Program-made: the position numbers and the translations under genes
The notes under the pieces: generated by a model
Databases searched by the model: none
What the model was told of the DNA's origin: nothing
The model's input: only the letters and a program-made list of their open reading frames with translations
DNA from: Methylicorpusculum sp.
GTDB lineage: Bacteria; Pseudomonadota; Gammaproteobacteria; Methylococcales; Methylomonadaceae
Assembly (NCBI RefSeq): GCF_030651835.1
Contig: NZ_JAUSBX010000137.1
Span: 59,222 to 123,221, forward strand
DNA length: 64,000 bases
Direction of reading: 5' to 3'
Part shown: positions 48,989 through 57,770 of the stretch, in pieces
How positions within the stretch are numbered: the first letter of the stretch is position 1
Layout of the letters: each line of letters begins with the position of its first letter

Positions 48989-49678
48989 CTACAGTTCCGG
49001 AATAGCCTCGTTGACGTCTACTTGAGATAATTTGGCAGCCCTTTTGTTATCAACCAATCGTTTGGCAACGATGATGAAAGCCAGCATGATAAATCCACCC
49101 GGCGGCAAAGCCGTCAGCAAAAATCCTTTGTAGTTTGGAATGAGGGTCAGTTCCAGAAAAGAAAACGAATCACCCAATAACAACGATGCGTTTGCAAACA
49201 AGGTACCGGAAGATACGATTTCGCGCGCCGCACCAAGCACTACAAGAACAAAGGTAAAACCGGCCCCCATCACCAAGCCGTCCCACAATGACAAAGCCAA
49301 GGAATTTTTCGATGCAAACGATTCGGCCCGGCCTAATATGGCGCAATTCGTAACGATTAAAGCAATAAACAAACCCAATACTTTATGCATTTCATGCATC
49401 CAGGCATTCATGCACAAATCAACCAGCGTCACTAAACTGGCTATCAGCAAAACGAAAACAGGGATCCGAACTTCAGCAGGAACCAGATGCCGGTTCAACG
49501 AAATGATACCGTTTGACATGACCAGAACAACTAAGGTCGCCAAACCCATACCCAAGCCGTTGGTTGCTGTGCCAGTTACGGCCAACAAAGGGCAAAGCGC
49601 CAGATTCTGGACAAGCACGATATTGTTCCCCCAAAGTCCGTCAGAAGCGAGTCTTTTATAAGGTTCCGATAGCAACAT
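48989..49678 (-). CDS. rnfE: Electron transport complex subunit RnfE
   Basis: A 229-residue inner-membrane subunit with six predicted helices (NNIVLVQNLALCPLLAVTGTATNGLGMGLAT, ALIVTNCAILGRAESFASKN, PPGGFIMLAFIIVAKRL). RnfA and RnfE are mirror-related and hold a membrane iron-sulfur site between their Cys residues. Encoded 54 bp after rnfG. Confidence 0.96.
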   Translation of the reverse strand: MLLSEPYKRLASDGLWGNNIVLVQNLALCPLLAVTGTATNGLGMGLATLVVLVMSNGIISLNRHLVPAEVRIPVFVLLIASLVTLVDLCMNAWMHEMHKVLGLFIALIVTNCAILGRAESFASKNSLALSLWDGLVMGAGFTFVLVVLGAAREIVSSGTLFANASLLLGDSFSFLELTLIPNYKGFLLTALPPGGFIMLAFIIVAKRLVDNKRAAKLSQVDVNEAIPEL

Positions 49679-49732
49679 ACTGACTCCGGTAAAGTAAGAT
49701 TAACGATAAAAATAAGACAGTTCGCCTGTTTA

Positions 49733-50359
49733 TCAATTGAATAATTCGGATTTATGTTTATCGAAAAACAACAACCCCTTGTAAATCGTGTTGACAACCG
49801 CGCGCGGCGTAATCGTCGCGCCGCTGAATTGATCAAAAATGCCCCCATTCTTTTTGACAGCCCATTCTTTAACGGTCAAATTATGAATCGATCTTCCGTT
49901 AAAATTCAAAATCCAGTCGGATTTACTGACTTCAATCTTATCGCCCAATCCCGGTGTTTCAGCATGAGCAATGACACGAACGCCCAAAACCTCACCGTTG
50001 CGGTTCAAGCCCATGATCATTTTAATATCGCCGGAATAACCGTCGGGTGCTGTTAATTGGAATGCTGCCGCCGTGATTTCACCTTGTTTTCGCGCCAAAT
50101 AAACCAGGGTTTCTCCGGTACCCAAATCGCTATCCGCCGGAACAGCCACGGCATCTTTAACTAAATCGTTATCAAAAAGTTCGGCCGGAACAACTTGAAC
50201 CAATGAAGCTTTTAAATCTTCTTCCTGCCGCAGCTTAATGACATCACGGGTATTAAGATCGGCAACACCCAGCAAGGCGCTGGCAATCAGAGCATAAGCA
50301 GCTAGCAGTATTGTCTGATAAGTGACGCGGGCTTTCAGTTGTTTCAGATTCATCGACAC
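49733..50359 (-). CDS. rnfG: Electron transport complex subunit RnfG
   Basis: A 208-residue single-helix subunit with a periplasmic flavin domain. Covalent FMN is expected on the Thr of SGATITPRAV. HAETPGLGDKIE is another family motif. It follows rnfD by 27 bp. Confidence 0.95.
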   Translation of the reverse strand: MSMNLKQLKARVTYQTILLAAYALIASALLGVADLNTRDVIKLRQEEDLKASLVQVVPAELFDNDLVKDAVAVPADSDLGTGETLVYLARKQGEITAAAFQLTAPDGYSGDIKMIMGLNRNGEVLGVRVIAHAETPGLGDKIEVSKSDWILNFNGRSIHNLTVKEWAVKKNGGIFDQFSGATITPRAVVNTIYKGLLFFDKHKSELFN

Positions 50360-50386
50360 TCTCTTTGATAAATTAAGGCAGCCGGC

Positions 50387-51451
50387 TCAAAGCTCTAAAG
50401 GCCGCCCCTGACGATCCCGGCCGTAAATTCTGGGCTTTACGTAATGATCGATTAACGGTGTCAACGCATTCATCAGTAAAATCGCAAAAGCCGCCCCTTC
50501 CGGATAGCCACCCCAGGTTCTTATCGTGAAAATCAACAAGCCACAGGCCGAACCAAAAATCAACTGACCTAGCGGTGTATTTGGCGAAGTGACGTAATCG
50601 GTCGCGATAAAAAAGGCGGTGCACATTAATGCGCCTGAACTGAGATGCACACTTGGACTTAGATAGATTTCCGGATTCAGGGCATTAAAGACAGCTGAAA
50701 TCAAAGCGACCGAGACAATGATCGATAAAGGGATATGCCAAGTAATGATCTTTTTAAACAGTAACCAGCCCCCACCCAAAATCAAAAGAATGGCCGAGGT
50801 TTCGGATAAACTGCCGCGCATGAAGCCCAGCCAGGCATTATTCGAGTTGTAGATATCTGCCAGACTGGCCGATAACGGGTGCTTTTGCGACAATTCGGTT
50901 TTCACATAGCCCAGCACGGTGGCGCCGGTAGTACTATCGACGTTGTCCAGTCCCATGAAGGTAATGTGCAACCCGGTTTTAAAATCAGGTGCAGTTTCAG
51001 ATAACCAGGGCGCAACGTTGACCCAGGTGGTTAGCTCCAAGGGAAAAGAAATCAGCAAGGCTACTCTGGCCAGCATGGCCGGATTAAACAAATTTTGCCC
51101 CAAGCCGCCATAGACCTGCTTGCCCAATATGATCGCCAAACCGGCACCGGTTACACCCACCCACCAGGGGGCCCAAGGCGGCAAACTCATTGCCAGCAGC
51201 CAGGCGGTTAACAGAGCGGAACTGTCTTTTAGTGCGGGCAGCGCCGGTTTATCGGCCAATTTCAGACAGACATATTCAAAAACCAGCGCAGAAAACAGGG
51301 TGATCAAAAATAAATTAATAGCCGGCCAGCCAAACAAATAAAGTCCGAACAGAGTGGCAGGAATCAGCGCGTAAATAACCTGCCGCATTATCCCGCCAAT
51401 ACTCAAATTTTCCCGGGTATGGGGTCCTGTCGTGGGTCTTAAGTTCAGCAT
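50387..51451 (-). CDS. rnfD: Electron transport complex subunit RnfD
   Basis: A 354-residue polytopic membrane subunit. The FMN-attachment Thr is in DSTTGATVLG. The end FAILLMNALTPLIDHYVKPRIYG is typical. It probably provides the ion or electron path through the membrane. It lies 34 bp after rnfC. Confidence 0.96.
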   Translation of the reverse strand: MLNLRPTTGPHTRENLSIGGIMRQVIYALIPATLFGLYLFGWPAINLFLITLFSALVFEYVCLKLADKPALPALKDSSALLTAWLLAMSLPPWAPWWVGVTGAGLAIILGKQVYGGLGQNLFNPAMLARVALLISFPLELTTWVNVAPWLSETAPDFKTGLHITFMGLDNVDSTTGATVLGYVKTELSQKHPLSASLADIYNSNNAWLGFMRGSLSETSAILLILGGGWLLFKKIITWHIPLSIIVSVALISAVFNALNPEIYLSPSVHLSSGALMCTAFFIATDYVTSPNTPLGQLIFGSACGLLIFTIRTWGGYPEGAAFAILLMNALTPLIDHYVKPRIYGRDRQGRPLEL

Positions 51452-51485
51452 GAGTGAGGTCCCGTTATCAGCAGTGTAGCCCTAT

Positions 51486-52970
51486 TCATAGTACCTGCTC
51501 CGCCTGGTCTGCCGAGTATTTCGCGACTTTGGCCGCTAATTCCCGGGCTGCTTCCTCGGCTTTTTGCTTTTCAATCCGTTCGATACGTTTGTTGCGTTCT
51601 TCAATCAGTTTTTTAGTTTGTTCGCTTTTGTGCTGTGCTTGTTGCCTGGCTGCCAATTCACCGGCCGCATATTTAAAATAATGCACCAAAGGTATGTTGG
51701 ATGGGCAAACATAAGAACAGGAACCGCAACTGATGCAATCTTTTAAACCGATGTCAACAGCCGACTCCAGTTGATTGCTGCGAATTCTATTGGCCATGTC
51801 AACCGGCAGCAAACCGGCCGGGCAAGCACTGATGCATCGGGCGCAGCGAATACAGGCCTGCTCACTGCCGCGGGTAATTTCATCCTGGGTCAAGGCCAGT
51901 ATGCCGCTGGTAGCTTTGACGACGGGCAGTTCAGCAATCGGCAACGCATCGCCCATCATTGGGCCGCCCATCACCAGGCGCGCCATGCGAGGCCTATCAA
52001 CCCGGCAAAAATCCAGTAATTCAGAGATCAGGGTACCGATAGGCACCCAAATATTTCCGGGGGATCCGGCAGCGCCCCCGGCTATAGTGACAACGCGGTC
52101 CACTAACGGACGGTTATGCCTTATTGCTTTATGAATCGCATAAGCCGTCGCTACGTTATGCATCAAAACACCGACATCGGTGGCCCGTCCATCGGCCGGA
52201 ACCTCTTTTCCGGTCAAATAGCGAATCAGCTGCCGGTCCCATCCCATAGGATAATGAGTCGGGACCTGCCTCACTTCTATTTGCCGAAAGTCAGCTGCCG
52301 CTTTTTTCATCGCACGGAAAGCCGCCGGCTTATTATCTTCTATACCCACGATGGCTTGCGGGGTTTCCATGCCGTGCAGCATGATGCGAATGCCATCGAT
52401 AATGCCATCGGCTGACTCCTGCATCAGTCGGTCATCACACGTCAAATAAGGTTCGCACTCGCCGCCGTTGATCAACAAGGTGCTGATTTTATTTTTCCGG
52501 CCGAGATTCAGTTTAACAGCGGCCGGAAACGTGGCGCCACCCATGCCGACAACACCGGCAGCGCCCACTCTCAAGCTGATCTCTTCGGCACTCAAGCCAA
52601 AAGGGTCAGTGGGCGGCTTCAGTAATTGCCAGACATCCTTACCATCAGTTTCCATGAAGACGGTACGAATCGGCAAGGCAGAGGGATGGGGAGCTGGATA
52701 ATCAGCAATATCACTGATAATACCGGAACTCGGTGCGTGTACAGGCGCTGAAATCATGCCCTGACTGTGCGCCAACAACTGGCCCTTGTAGACATAATCA
52801 CCGACCCTGACCACTGGCTCAGCGGGTTTGCCGACATGCTGTTGTAACGGAATGTACAGTTTTTTAGGTAAAGGGAAATCAGACGATATAGAAAGATCGG
52901 TGGTTGCCGTTTTCCTGGGGTCAGGATGAACGCCGCCACGAATTCTAAAGCTTTGCATTAAGCTGATCAT
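51486..52970 (-). CDS. rnfC: Electron transport complex subunit RnfC
   Basis: A 494-residue peripheral subunit that binds NADH and FMN (GGVHPDPRKTATT, VGMGGATFPAAVKLNLG, LINGGECEPYLTCDDRLMQ). It carries two [4Fe-4S] sites (CIRCARCISACP and CISCGSCSYVCP) and a charged coiled-coil tail. It overlaps rnfB by four bases. Confidence 0.97.
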   Translation of the reverse strand: MISLMQSFRIRGGVHPDPRKTATTDLSISSDFPLPKKLYIPLQQHVGKPAEPVVRVGDYVYKGQLLAHSQGMISAPVHAPSSGIISDIADYPAPHPSALPIRTVFMETDGKDVWQLLKPPTDPFGLSAEEISLRVGAAGVVGMGGATFPAAVKLNLGRKNKISTLLINGGECEPYLTCDDRLMQESADGIIDGIRIMLHGMETPQAIVGIEDNKPAAFRAMKKAAADFRQIEVRQVPTHYPMGWDRQLIRYLTGKEVPADGRATDVGVLMHNVATAYAIHKAIRHNRPLVDRVVTIAGGAAGSPGNIWVPIGTLISELLDFCRVDRPRMARLVMGGPMMGDALPIAELPVVKATSGILALTQDEITRGSEQACIRCARCISACPAGLLPVDMANRIRSNQLESAVDIGLKDCISCGSCSYVCPSNIPLVHYFKYAAGELAARQQAQHKSEQTKKLIEERNKRIERIEKQKAEEAARELAAKVAKYSADQAEQVL

Positions 52971-53518
52971 GCCGGCGCCCCGACGGGTTCAGGTAATGGC
53001 TTTTGCCAGCGCCAGTTACGCAGGGTAACTTCCGGCTTGTGCATCTGCAAACATTCTGTAGGGCAAACAGCTATGCATTTTTGGCATCCGGTACACGCAT
53101 CAGCCACTACCGCATGAATCTGTTTGGCTGCGCCAACGATCGCATCCGTTGGACACACTTTAAAACAGCGCGTGCAACCTGTGCAGGTATCTTCGCTGAC
53201 TTTGGCGATCAAAAATTCCGGTTCTTCAAAATTGCTCAAATCAATGGAAACACCGAGCAGCGCCGCAAATTGTTCCGCCAAGGCACTGCCTCCCGGCGGA
53301 CAAACAGTGATAGGTGCTTCACCATTTGCGATGGCTTGCGCCGCGGGACGGCAACCCGGAAACCCGCATTGCCCGCACTGTGAACCCGGCATTAAGGCTT
53401 CCAGTTCCTCTACGATGGGATTGCTTTCGACTTTGAGATATTTAGCGGCAATTGCCAATAACCAGCCCAATACCAAACCCAAAGTTGCCAAACTTGCAAT
53501 CGCCGATAAAACGTACAT
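52967..53518 (-). CDS. rnfB: Electron transport complex subunit RnfB
   Basis: A 183-residue ferredoxin-like subunit with one N-terminal helix, an MPGSQCGQCGFPGCRPAAQAI cluster-binding region and two [4Fe-4S] motifs (CTGCTRCFKVCP, CTGCQKCIAVCP). It passes electrons to or from ferredoxin. ATG 53518 (MYVLSAIASL) is chosen. A longer open frame upstream lies inside rnfA. Confidence 0.96.
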   Translation of the reverse strand: MYVLSAIASLATLGLVLGWLLAIAAKYLKVESNPIVEELEALMPGSQCGQCGFPGCRPAAQAIANGEAPITVCPPGGSALAEQFAALLGVSIDLSNFEEPEFLIAKVSEDTCTGCTRCFKVCPTDAIVGAAKQIHAVVADACTGCQKCIAVCPTECLQMHKPEVTLRNWRWQKPLPEPVGAPA

Positions 53519-53528
53519 ATAGACCTCG

Positions 53529-54110
53529 CTATTTTGGAGAAAGACCGGCAAAACCCATAAAGGCCAGAGACAGAATGCCTGCGGTAATAAAAGCAATCGG
53601 AGTTCCTGCGAATAAAACCGGTACAGCCATTAATGCCAGTCGTTCTCTAAGACCCGCAAATATAACCATGACCAGCGTAAAACCCAGCGCAGAACCAAAC
53701 CCGTACAAAACGCTTTCCATAAACCCAGATTCTTGTTGGATATTAAGCAAGGCCACTCCCAATACAGCGCAATTAGTCGTAATCAAGGGCAGAAAAATAC
53801 CTAACACCTGATAAAGAACCGGACTGGTTTTATGAATCACCAATTCAGTAAACTGGACGACTGCAGCAATGACCAAAATAAAACTCAACACCCTTAAAAA
53901 GCCGATGTCCAACGGAATCAAGACACCGTGTTCCAGCAACCAGCCGGAGAGTGCCGCCAAGGTCAACACGAAAGTGGTCGCCAAACCCATGCCCAGAGCA
54001 GAGTCCAGTTTATTGGAAACGCCCATAAACGGGCACAATCCCAAAAACTTGACCAGAACCACGTTATTCACTAACGCAGTTCCAACAATCAGCATTAAAT
54101 ATTCGCCCAT
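53529..54110 (-). CDS. rnfA: Electron transport complex subunit RnfA
   Basis: A 193-residue six-helix membrane subunit ([50 protein letters not shown]). ATG 54110 has AGGAAG just upstream. It is the first gene of rnfABCDGEH and has a sigma-54 promoter candidate 37-53 bp upstream of the start. Confidence 0.96.
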   Translation of the reverse strand: MGEYLMLIVGTALVNNVVLVKFLGLCPFMGVSNKLDSALGMGLATTFVLTLAALSGWLLEHGVLIPLDIGFLRVLSFILVIAAVVQFTELVIHKTSPVLYQVLGIFLPLITTNCAVLGVALLNIQQESGFMESVLYGFGSALGFTLVMVIFAGLRERLALMAVPVLFAGTPIAFITAGILSLAFMGFAGLSPK

Positions 54111-54146
54111 CTTCCTGCCTTGACTCGTTATCTTTACCAAGTGGGA

Positions 54147-54163
54147 CAGCATCAACCATGCCA
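54147..54163 (-). promoter_or_regulatory. Sigma-54 promoter candidate for rnfABCDGEH
   Basis: On the minus strand TGGCAT-GGTTG-ATGCT keeps the invariant GG and GC separated by 10 bp (GG at 54161-54162, GC at 54149-54150). A transcript would start about 54138, some 28 bp before rnfA. NifA-type sites lie about 75-135 bp upstream. Confidence 0.7.
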
Positions 54164-54228
54164 ATCACGATTTGGCCTCTGTACACGCTTAGCAATGCCG
54201 AAAACCAACAGAATCCGGGCTGTTTCAC

Positions 54229-54246
54229 TGTGTGAAAAAAAACACA
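54229..54246. promoter_or_regulatory. NifA upstream activator site candidate 1
   Basis: TGTGT-N8-ACACA contains two overlapping matches to TGT-N10-ACA (54229-54244 and 54231-54246). It is about 100 bp upstream of the predicted rnf start site and 128 bp upstream of the nifL -24 element. Confidence 0.68.
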
Positions 54247-54269
54247 ATGACTTAAACGGGAACAGCTAT

Positions 54270-54285
54270 TGTCGTAAACGCTACA
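54270..54285. promoter_or_regulatory. NifA upstream activator site candidate 2
   Basis: TGT-CGTAAACGCT-ACA is an exact TGT-N10-ACA match, about 90 bp upstream of the nifL -24 element. Confidence 0.65.
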
Positions 54286-54373
54286 AAACCGGATGGCCGA
54301 ATCGTTTGAATTTCGTAGCAATTTCTACATAAGGTTCTTGATGTTGAAGGGGCAAGCGGTCTTTAAATGAATT

Positions 54374-54389
54374 TGGCGTTTAAATTGCT
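54374..54389 (+). promoter_or_regulatory. Sigma-54 promoter of nifLA
   Basis: TGGCGT-TTAAA-TTGCT matches the -24/-12 consensus with GG (54375-54376) and GC (54387-54388) 10 bp apart. A start near 54400 leaves about 30 bp of leader before nifL. Confidence 0.8.
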
Positions 54390-54430
54390 TAATCCTTCAT
54401 AATATTAAGGAAATAGAGAGTCTGATCGAT

Positions 54431-56074
54431 ATGAATAGTACGTTTCCGGATTATGAACATTCCTCTCTCGATATCGAACAGATGATGGCCTTGCTGGCTC
54501 CGTCTGCTTCGGTCAACCAACAGCTGCACAAGCTTATCGAATCATTGGGGCAGCAAGGTAAAATGCTGCCTTTTTTTATGCTGGTGCAAGTCGTCGAACA
54601 AGTGCCTATCGCGATATCAATCACTGATAAGAAAGCCAATATCCTTTATATCAACAAGGCTTTTACCGAAGTCACCGGCTATAAATCAAAGGAAATCTTA
54701 GGTCAAAACGAATCGGCATTATCCGATAGATCAACACCTAGAACCGTCTATTACGATTTATGGCATACCATTTCACGCAAAAAGATCTGGCGCGGCCATT
54801 TGGTCAATCGAACTAAAACCGGGCAACGCTATCTGGCTGAATTATCCATTGCGCCAATGCAGGACGAAGAGGGTCATATCACGCACTATATTGGGATGCA
54901 CAGGGACATTACCAAGACGTACCATGCCGAACAGAAGGTCAATAATCAGAAAAGATTGATCGAATCGGTGATCAATGCGTCCCCTGTCGCGATGGTTGTG
55001 CTGGATAAAGAAGACCGGGTGGTCATGGATAATCAGGTCTATAAAATGTTGATCAGTGACCTGGGACTCCAGGAACCGGTACAGTTTTTTTTGAATCTGT
55101 TGCGGCAGGATATGGGCGATCTCTGGCAATACGCATCCAACACCGAACACGGTTTCGTCAACCGGGAACTGAGGATGGAAGGCATGGGCCGCCGAGGAAC
55201 TCGCTGGTATGCCTGTTCAGGCAACTGGTTCACCGAAAATGATACCTGTGCCGATGCCTTTTTCTCAGGCCAGACCAAGGATTATCTGTTACTGAGTTTA
55301 AGTGACATTACCCAACAGCGGAGACAGCAGGAAGAACTCCAGTTACAAACATTACGCACCCTGCTGGCCGAAGAAGAACAACTGCGAAGCATCAGGGAGA
55401 CCTTGCTGGGTGCAATGCACCATATTAGCCAGCCGTTAAATCAGATAAGCGCGGCTATCAATATCATGAGTCAACGCAATGAAAGCCAAAATAATCCGAT
55501 CAAGAATCTTCTTCAGCAAGTCAGCCGAATGGGTGATGAAACGCTGGCCACCTTGCAACGATGCGTACCTGAGATACCCGAAACGGCCGTGATACCGGTC
55601 AATTTGAATCAGTTGCTGCACGAAGTCACGCAAATGAGCAGCATAAAACTGTTGGCCAACGGCATCATTATTGACTGGAGGCCCAGTCCTATTTTACCCT
55701 CCGTATTGGGATCGGAAAACAAATTGCGGATGTTGTTCAAGCAGTTGATAGACAACGCCATAGAAGCGATGAACCGTTACGGCAGCAAAGAGCGCTTAAT
55801 CAAAATAACGACGGCCGTTGAGCGCAATTGGGTTTATGTTTTACTCGATGATAAAGGGCCCGGCATACCCTCGAATCAGCGTATCAAAGTTTTTGAACCG
55901 TTTTATACCACGCACCCTATGGGTGCAATCCAGGCAGGCATGGGTTTGGTTATGGCAAAAGAAATCGTCAACCAACACAATGGAACCATAGAGATTGATT
56001 CGGCTTACGACGAAGGCTGCCGTTTCAAGATTGGGTTTCCCGTGCACCAAAAAAAATCAACGGTTAAACGATAA
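54431..56074 (+). CDS. nifL: Nitrogen fixation negative regulator NifL
   Basis: A 547-residue flavoprotein sensor that inhibits NifA under oxygen or nitrogen excess. PAS1 (about 52-162; NKAFTEVTGYKSKEILGQN, IGMHRDITK) should bind FAD as a redox sensor. PAS2 (about 175-310) follows, then a helical H-like region (AMHHISQPLNQISAAIN) and a GHKL ATP-binding domain (QLIDNAIEAM, DDKGPGIP, GMGLVMAKEI). NifL acts by binding NifA, not by phosphotransfer, although its domains look kinase-like. It ends 3 bp before nifA. Confidence 0.94.
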   Translation: MNSTFPDYEHSSLDIEQMMALLAPSASVNQQLHKLIESLGQQGKMLPFFMLVQVVEQVPIAISITDKKANILYINKAFTEVTGYKSKEILGQNESALSDRSTPRTVYYDLWHTISRKKIWRGHLVNRTKTGQRYLAELSIAPMQDEEGHITHYIGMHRDITKTYHAEQKVNNQKRLIESVINASPVAMVVLDKEDRVVMDNQVYKMLISDLGLQEPVQFFLNLLRQDMGDLWQYASNTEHGFVNRELRMEGMGRRGTRWYACSGNWFTENDTCADAFFSGQTKDYLLLSLSDITQQRRQQEELQLQTLRTLLAEEEQLRSIRETLLGAMHHISQPLNQISAAINIMSQRNESQNNPIKNLLQQVSRMGDETLATLQRCVPEIPETAVIPVNLNQLLHEVTQMSSIKLLANGIIIDWRPSPILPSVLGSENKLRMLFKQLIDNAIEAMNRYGSKERLIKITTAVERNWVYVLLDDKGPGIPSNQRIKVFEPFYTTHPMGAIQAGMGLVMAKEIVNQHNGTIEIDSAYDEGCRFKIGFPVHQKKSTVKR

Positions 56075-56077
56075 ATC

Positions 56078-57604
56078 ATGTCAGAGCGTCTATTGTTGGT
56101 CGAGTCCGAACTGGATACCTTGTTCCTGGTCAGTCAATTACTGAACAGCACGCATGATATGCACAGCAAACTGGGCGGCATCCTGGAAATATTACACAAA
56201 CGCAATGGCCTGCACTTTGGCATGATTACCCTACGTGACGTTGATGATGACAGCATGGGCATCTGTGAAGTTTATGGAGAAAATATTGACAAATCGGTGC
56301 GCTATCAGCCCGGAGAAGGACTTGTAGGCGCTATTTTGGATGAAGGCAGTACCATTGTTGTAGACCGGATTGCCGACGAGCCTCGCTTTTTGAGCCGTTT
56401 GGGCGTTTACAATCCCAATTTGCCGTTTATCGGTTCACCTCTGGCGGTTCAACAAGGCGAAGTAGTCGGAATTCTAGCCGCTCAACCCGAGAATGCGCGT
56501 TTTTTAGGCGAGAAAGCTCGTTTTCTGGAAATGGTCGCGAATTTGATCGCGCAAAGCGTCAATATGCTGCGGGCCTTGGAGCGCAAACAAAACGAGTTGA
56601 CAAACGAACGGGATTATCTGAAACAAACGCTGGTCCGAAATTACCGGTTCGAAAACATCATCGGCCATTCAGAACCCATGCTCAAGGTGTTTGACATCAT
56701 CCGTCAAGTCGCAAAATGGAACACGACCGTGCTGATTCGCGGCGAGTCAGGCACCGGCAAGGAAGTGGTTGCCAACTCCATTCACTTTAATTCTGCCTGT
56801 GCCAATGGACCTTTCTTAAAGCTCAACTGCGCGGCGCTACCCGATACACTGCTGGAATCGGAACTGTTCGGCCATGAGAAAGGCTCGTTCAGCGGCGCGA
56901 TCGGTCTGCGCAAAGGACGCTTCGAACTGGCAGACAACGGTACCTTGTTTCTGGACGAAATTGGGGAAATATCGGCTTCATTTCAAGCCAAATTATTGCG
57001 GGTGTTACAAGAGGGCGAATTTGAACGGGTCGGCGGGGTTAAAACACTGAAAGTCCATGTCCGCGTGATCGCAGCAACCAACCGAAATCTGGAAGAAGAA
57101 GTCGCGGAAGGCCGTTTCCGGGAAGACTTGTATTACCGACTCAACGTCATGCCTCTCTATATGCCGCCATTGCGCGAGCGTATTGAGGATATTCCTGAGC
57201 TGGCGGAATTTTTACTGAACCGGATCTCCAGCCAGCAAGGCGGCAGGCGTCTGGAAATCAAGGAAAGCGCACTGCGCATTCTGATGAAACACTACTGGCC
57301 CGGCAATGTAAGAGAACTTGAAAACAGACTGGAACGGGCCGCGATTATGAGCTCAGACGGCATTATCGATCGCGATGTGATTGCTAGCACCGGACTTGAA
57401 AGCGAAATAGGCATGACGATGAACACCTATCCAATCAAACCGGTTGATTTGGACGACGACAATCTGGATGAACGCGAGCGCGTCATCGCCGCGCTTGAGC
57501 AAACCGGCTGGGTCCAAGCCAAAGCGGCCCGACTGCTGGAAATGACGCCCAGGCAAATCGCCTACCGTATTCAGACATTGAAGATACATGTTAAGCAGAT
57601 TTGA
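56078..57604 (+). CDS. nifA: Nitrogenase transcriptional activator NifA
   Basis: A 508-residue sigma-54 enhancer-binding protein. It has a GAF domain (about 20-165), an AAA+ domain with GESGTGKE (222-229), GSFSGA (269-274, normally GAFTGA), [10 protein letters not shown] (288-297) and the [17 protein letters not shown]-terminal part, and a Fis-type HTH ([27 protein letters not shown]). The linker before the HTH lacks the Cys motif of oxygen-sensitive NifA, which fits control by NifL. It is translated right behind nifL. Confidence 0.95.
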   Translation: MSERLLLVESELDTLFLVSQLLNSTHDMHSKLGGILEILHKRNGLHFGMITLRDVDDDSMGICEVYGENIDKSVRYQPGEGLVGAILDEGSTIVVDRIADEPRFLSRLGVYNPNLPFIGSPLAVQQGEVVGILAAQPENARFLGEKARFLEMVANLIAQSVNMLRALERKQNELTNERDYLKQTLVRNYRFENIIGHSEPMLKVFDIIRQVAKWNTTVLIRGESGTGKEVVANSIHFNSACANGPFLKLNCAALPDTLLESELFGHEKGSFSGAIGLRKGRFELADNGTLFLDEIGEISASFQAKLLRVLQEGEFERVGGVKTLKVHVRVIAATNRNLEEEVAEGRFREDLYYRLNVMPLYMPPLRERIEDIPELAEFLLNRISSQQGGRRLEIKESALRILMKHYWPGNVRELENRLERAAIMSSDGIIDRDVIASTGLESEIGMTMNTYPIKPVDLDDDNLDERERVIAALEQTGWVQAKAARLLEMTPRQIAYRIQTLKIHVKQI

Positions 57605-57629
57605 TCGGCTAGCTAAATTTGAACTGAGT

Positions 57630-57770
57630 TCATTTATCACCAAGTGGCTGAGTAATGGATAAATCCCAAGCTACCGGACCAGGTTCTGCCGCTTTGATGC
57701 TAGTCGGCGTCAACACCGCAACGCTCAAACCCAACGAGGCGAGCAAGCCGACTCCCCGATGGGACTTCAG
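57630..57770 (-). pseudogene. Signal-peptide-like frame without ATG, behind the transglutaminase-like gene
   Basis: From a CTG at 57770 (overlapping the preceding TGA as CTGA) the minus strand reads LKSHRGVGLLASLGLSVAV..., a convincing signal peptide with a cleavage-like SIKA-AEP, then 19 more residues to TGA at 57630-57632. There is no ATG, GTG or TTG in a suitable place. It may be a remnant of a lost exported protein, or a 46-residue product with a rare CTG start. No family was recognised. Confidence 0.4.

Noticed and set aside
54189..54207. A second sigma-54-like string on the minus strand (TTGGTTTTCGGCATTGCTA)
   Set aside because: The GG and GC are 11 bp apart, one more than sigma-54 tolerates well, and a better-spaced site lies nearer to rnfA.
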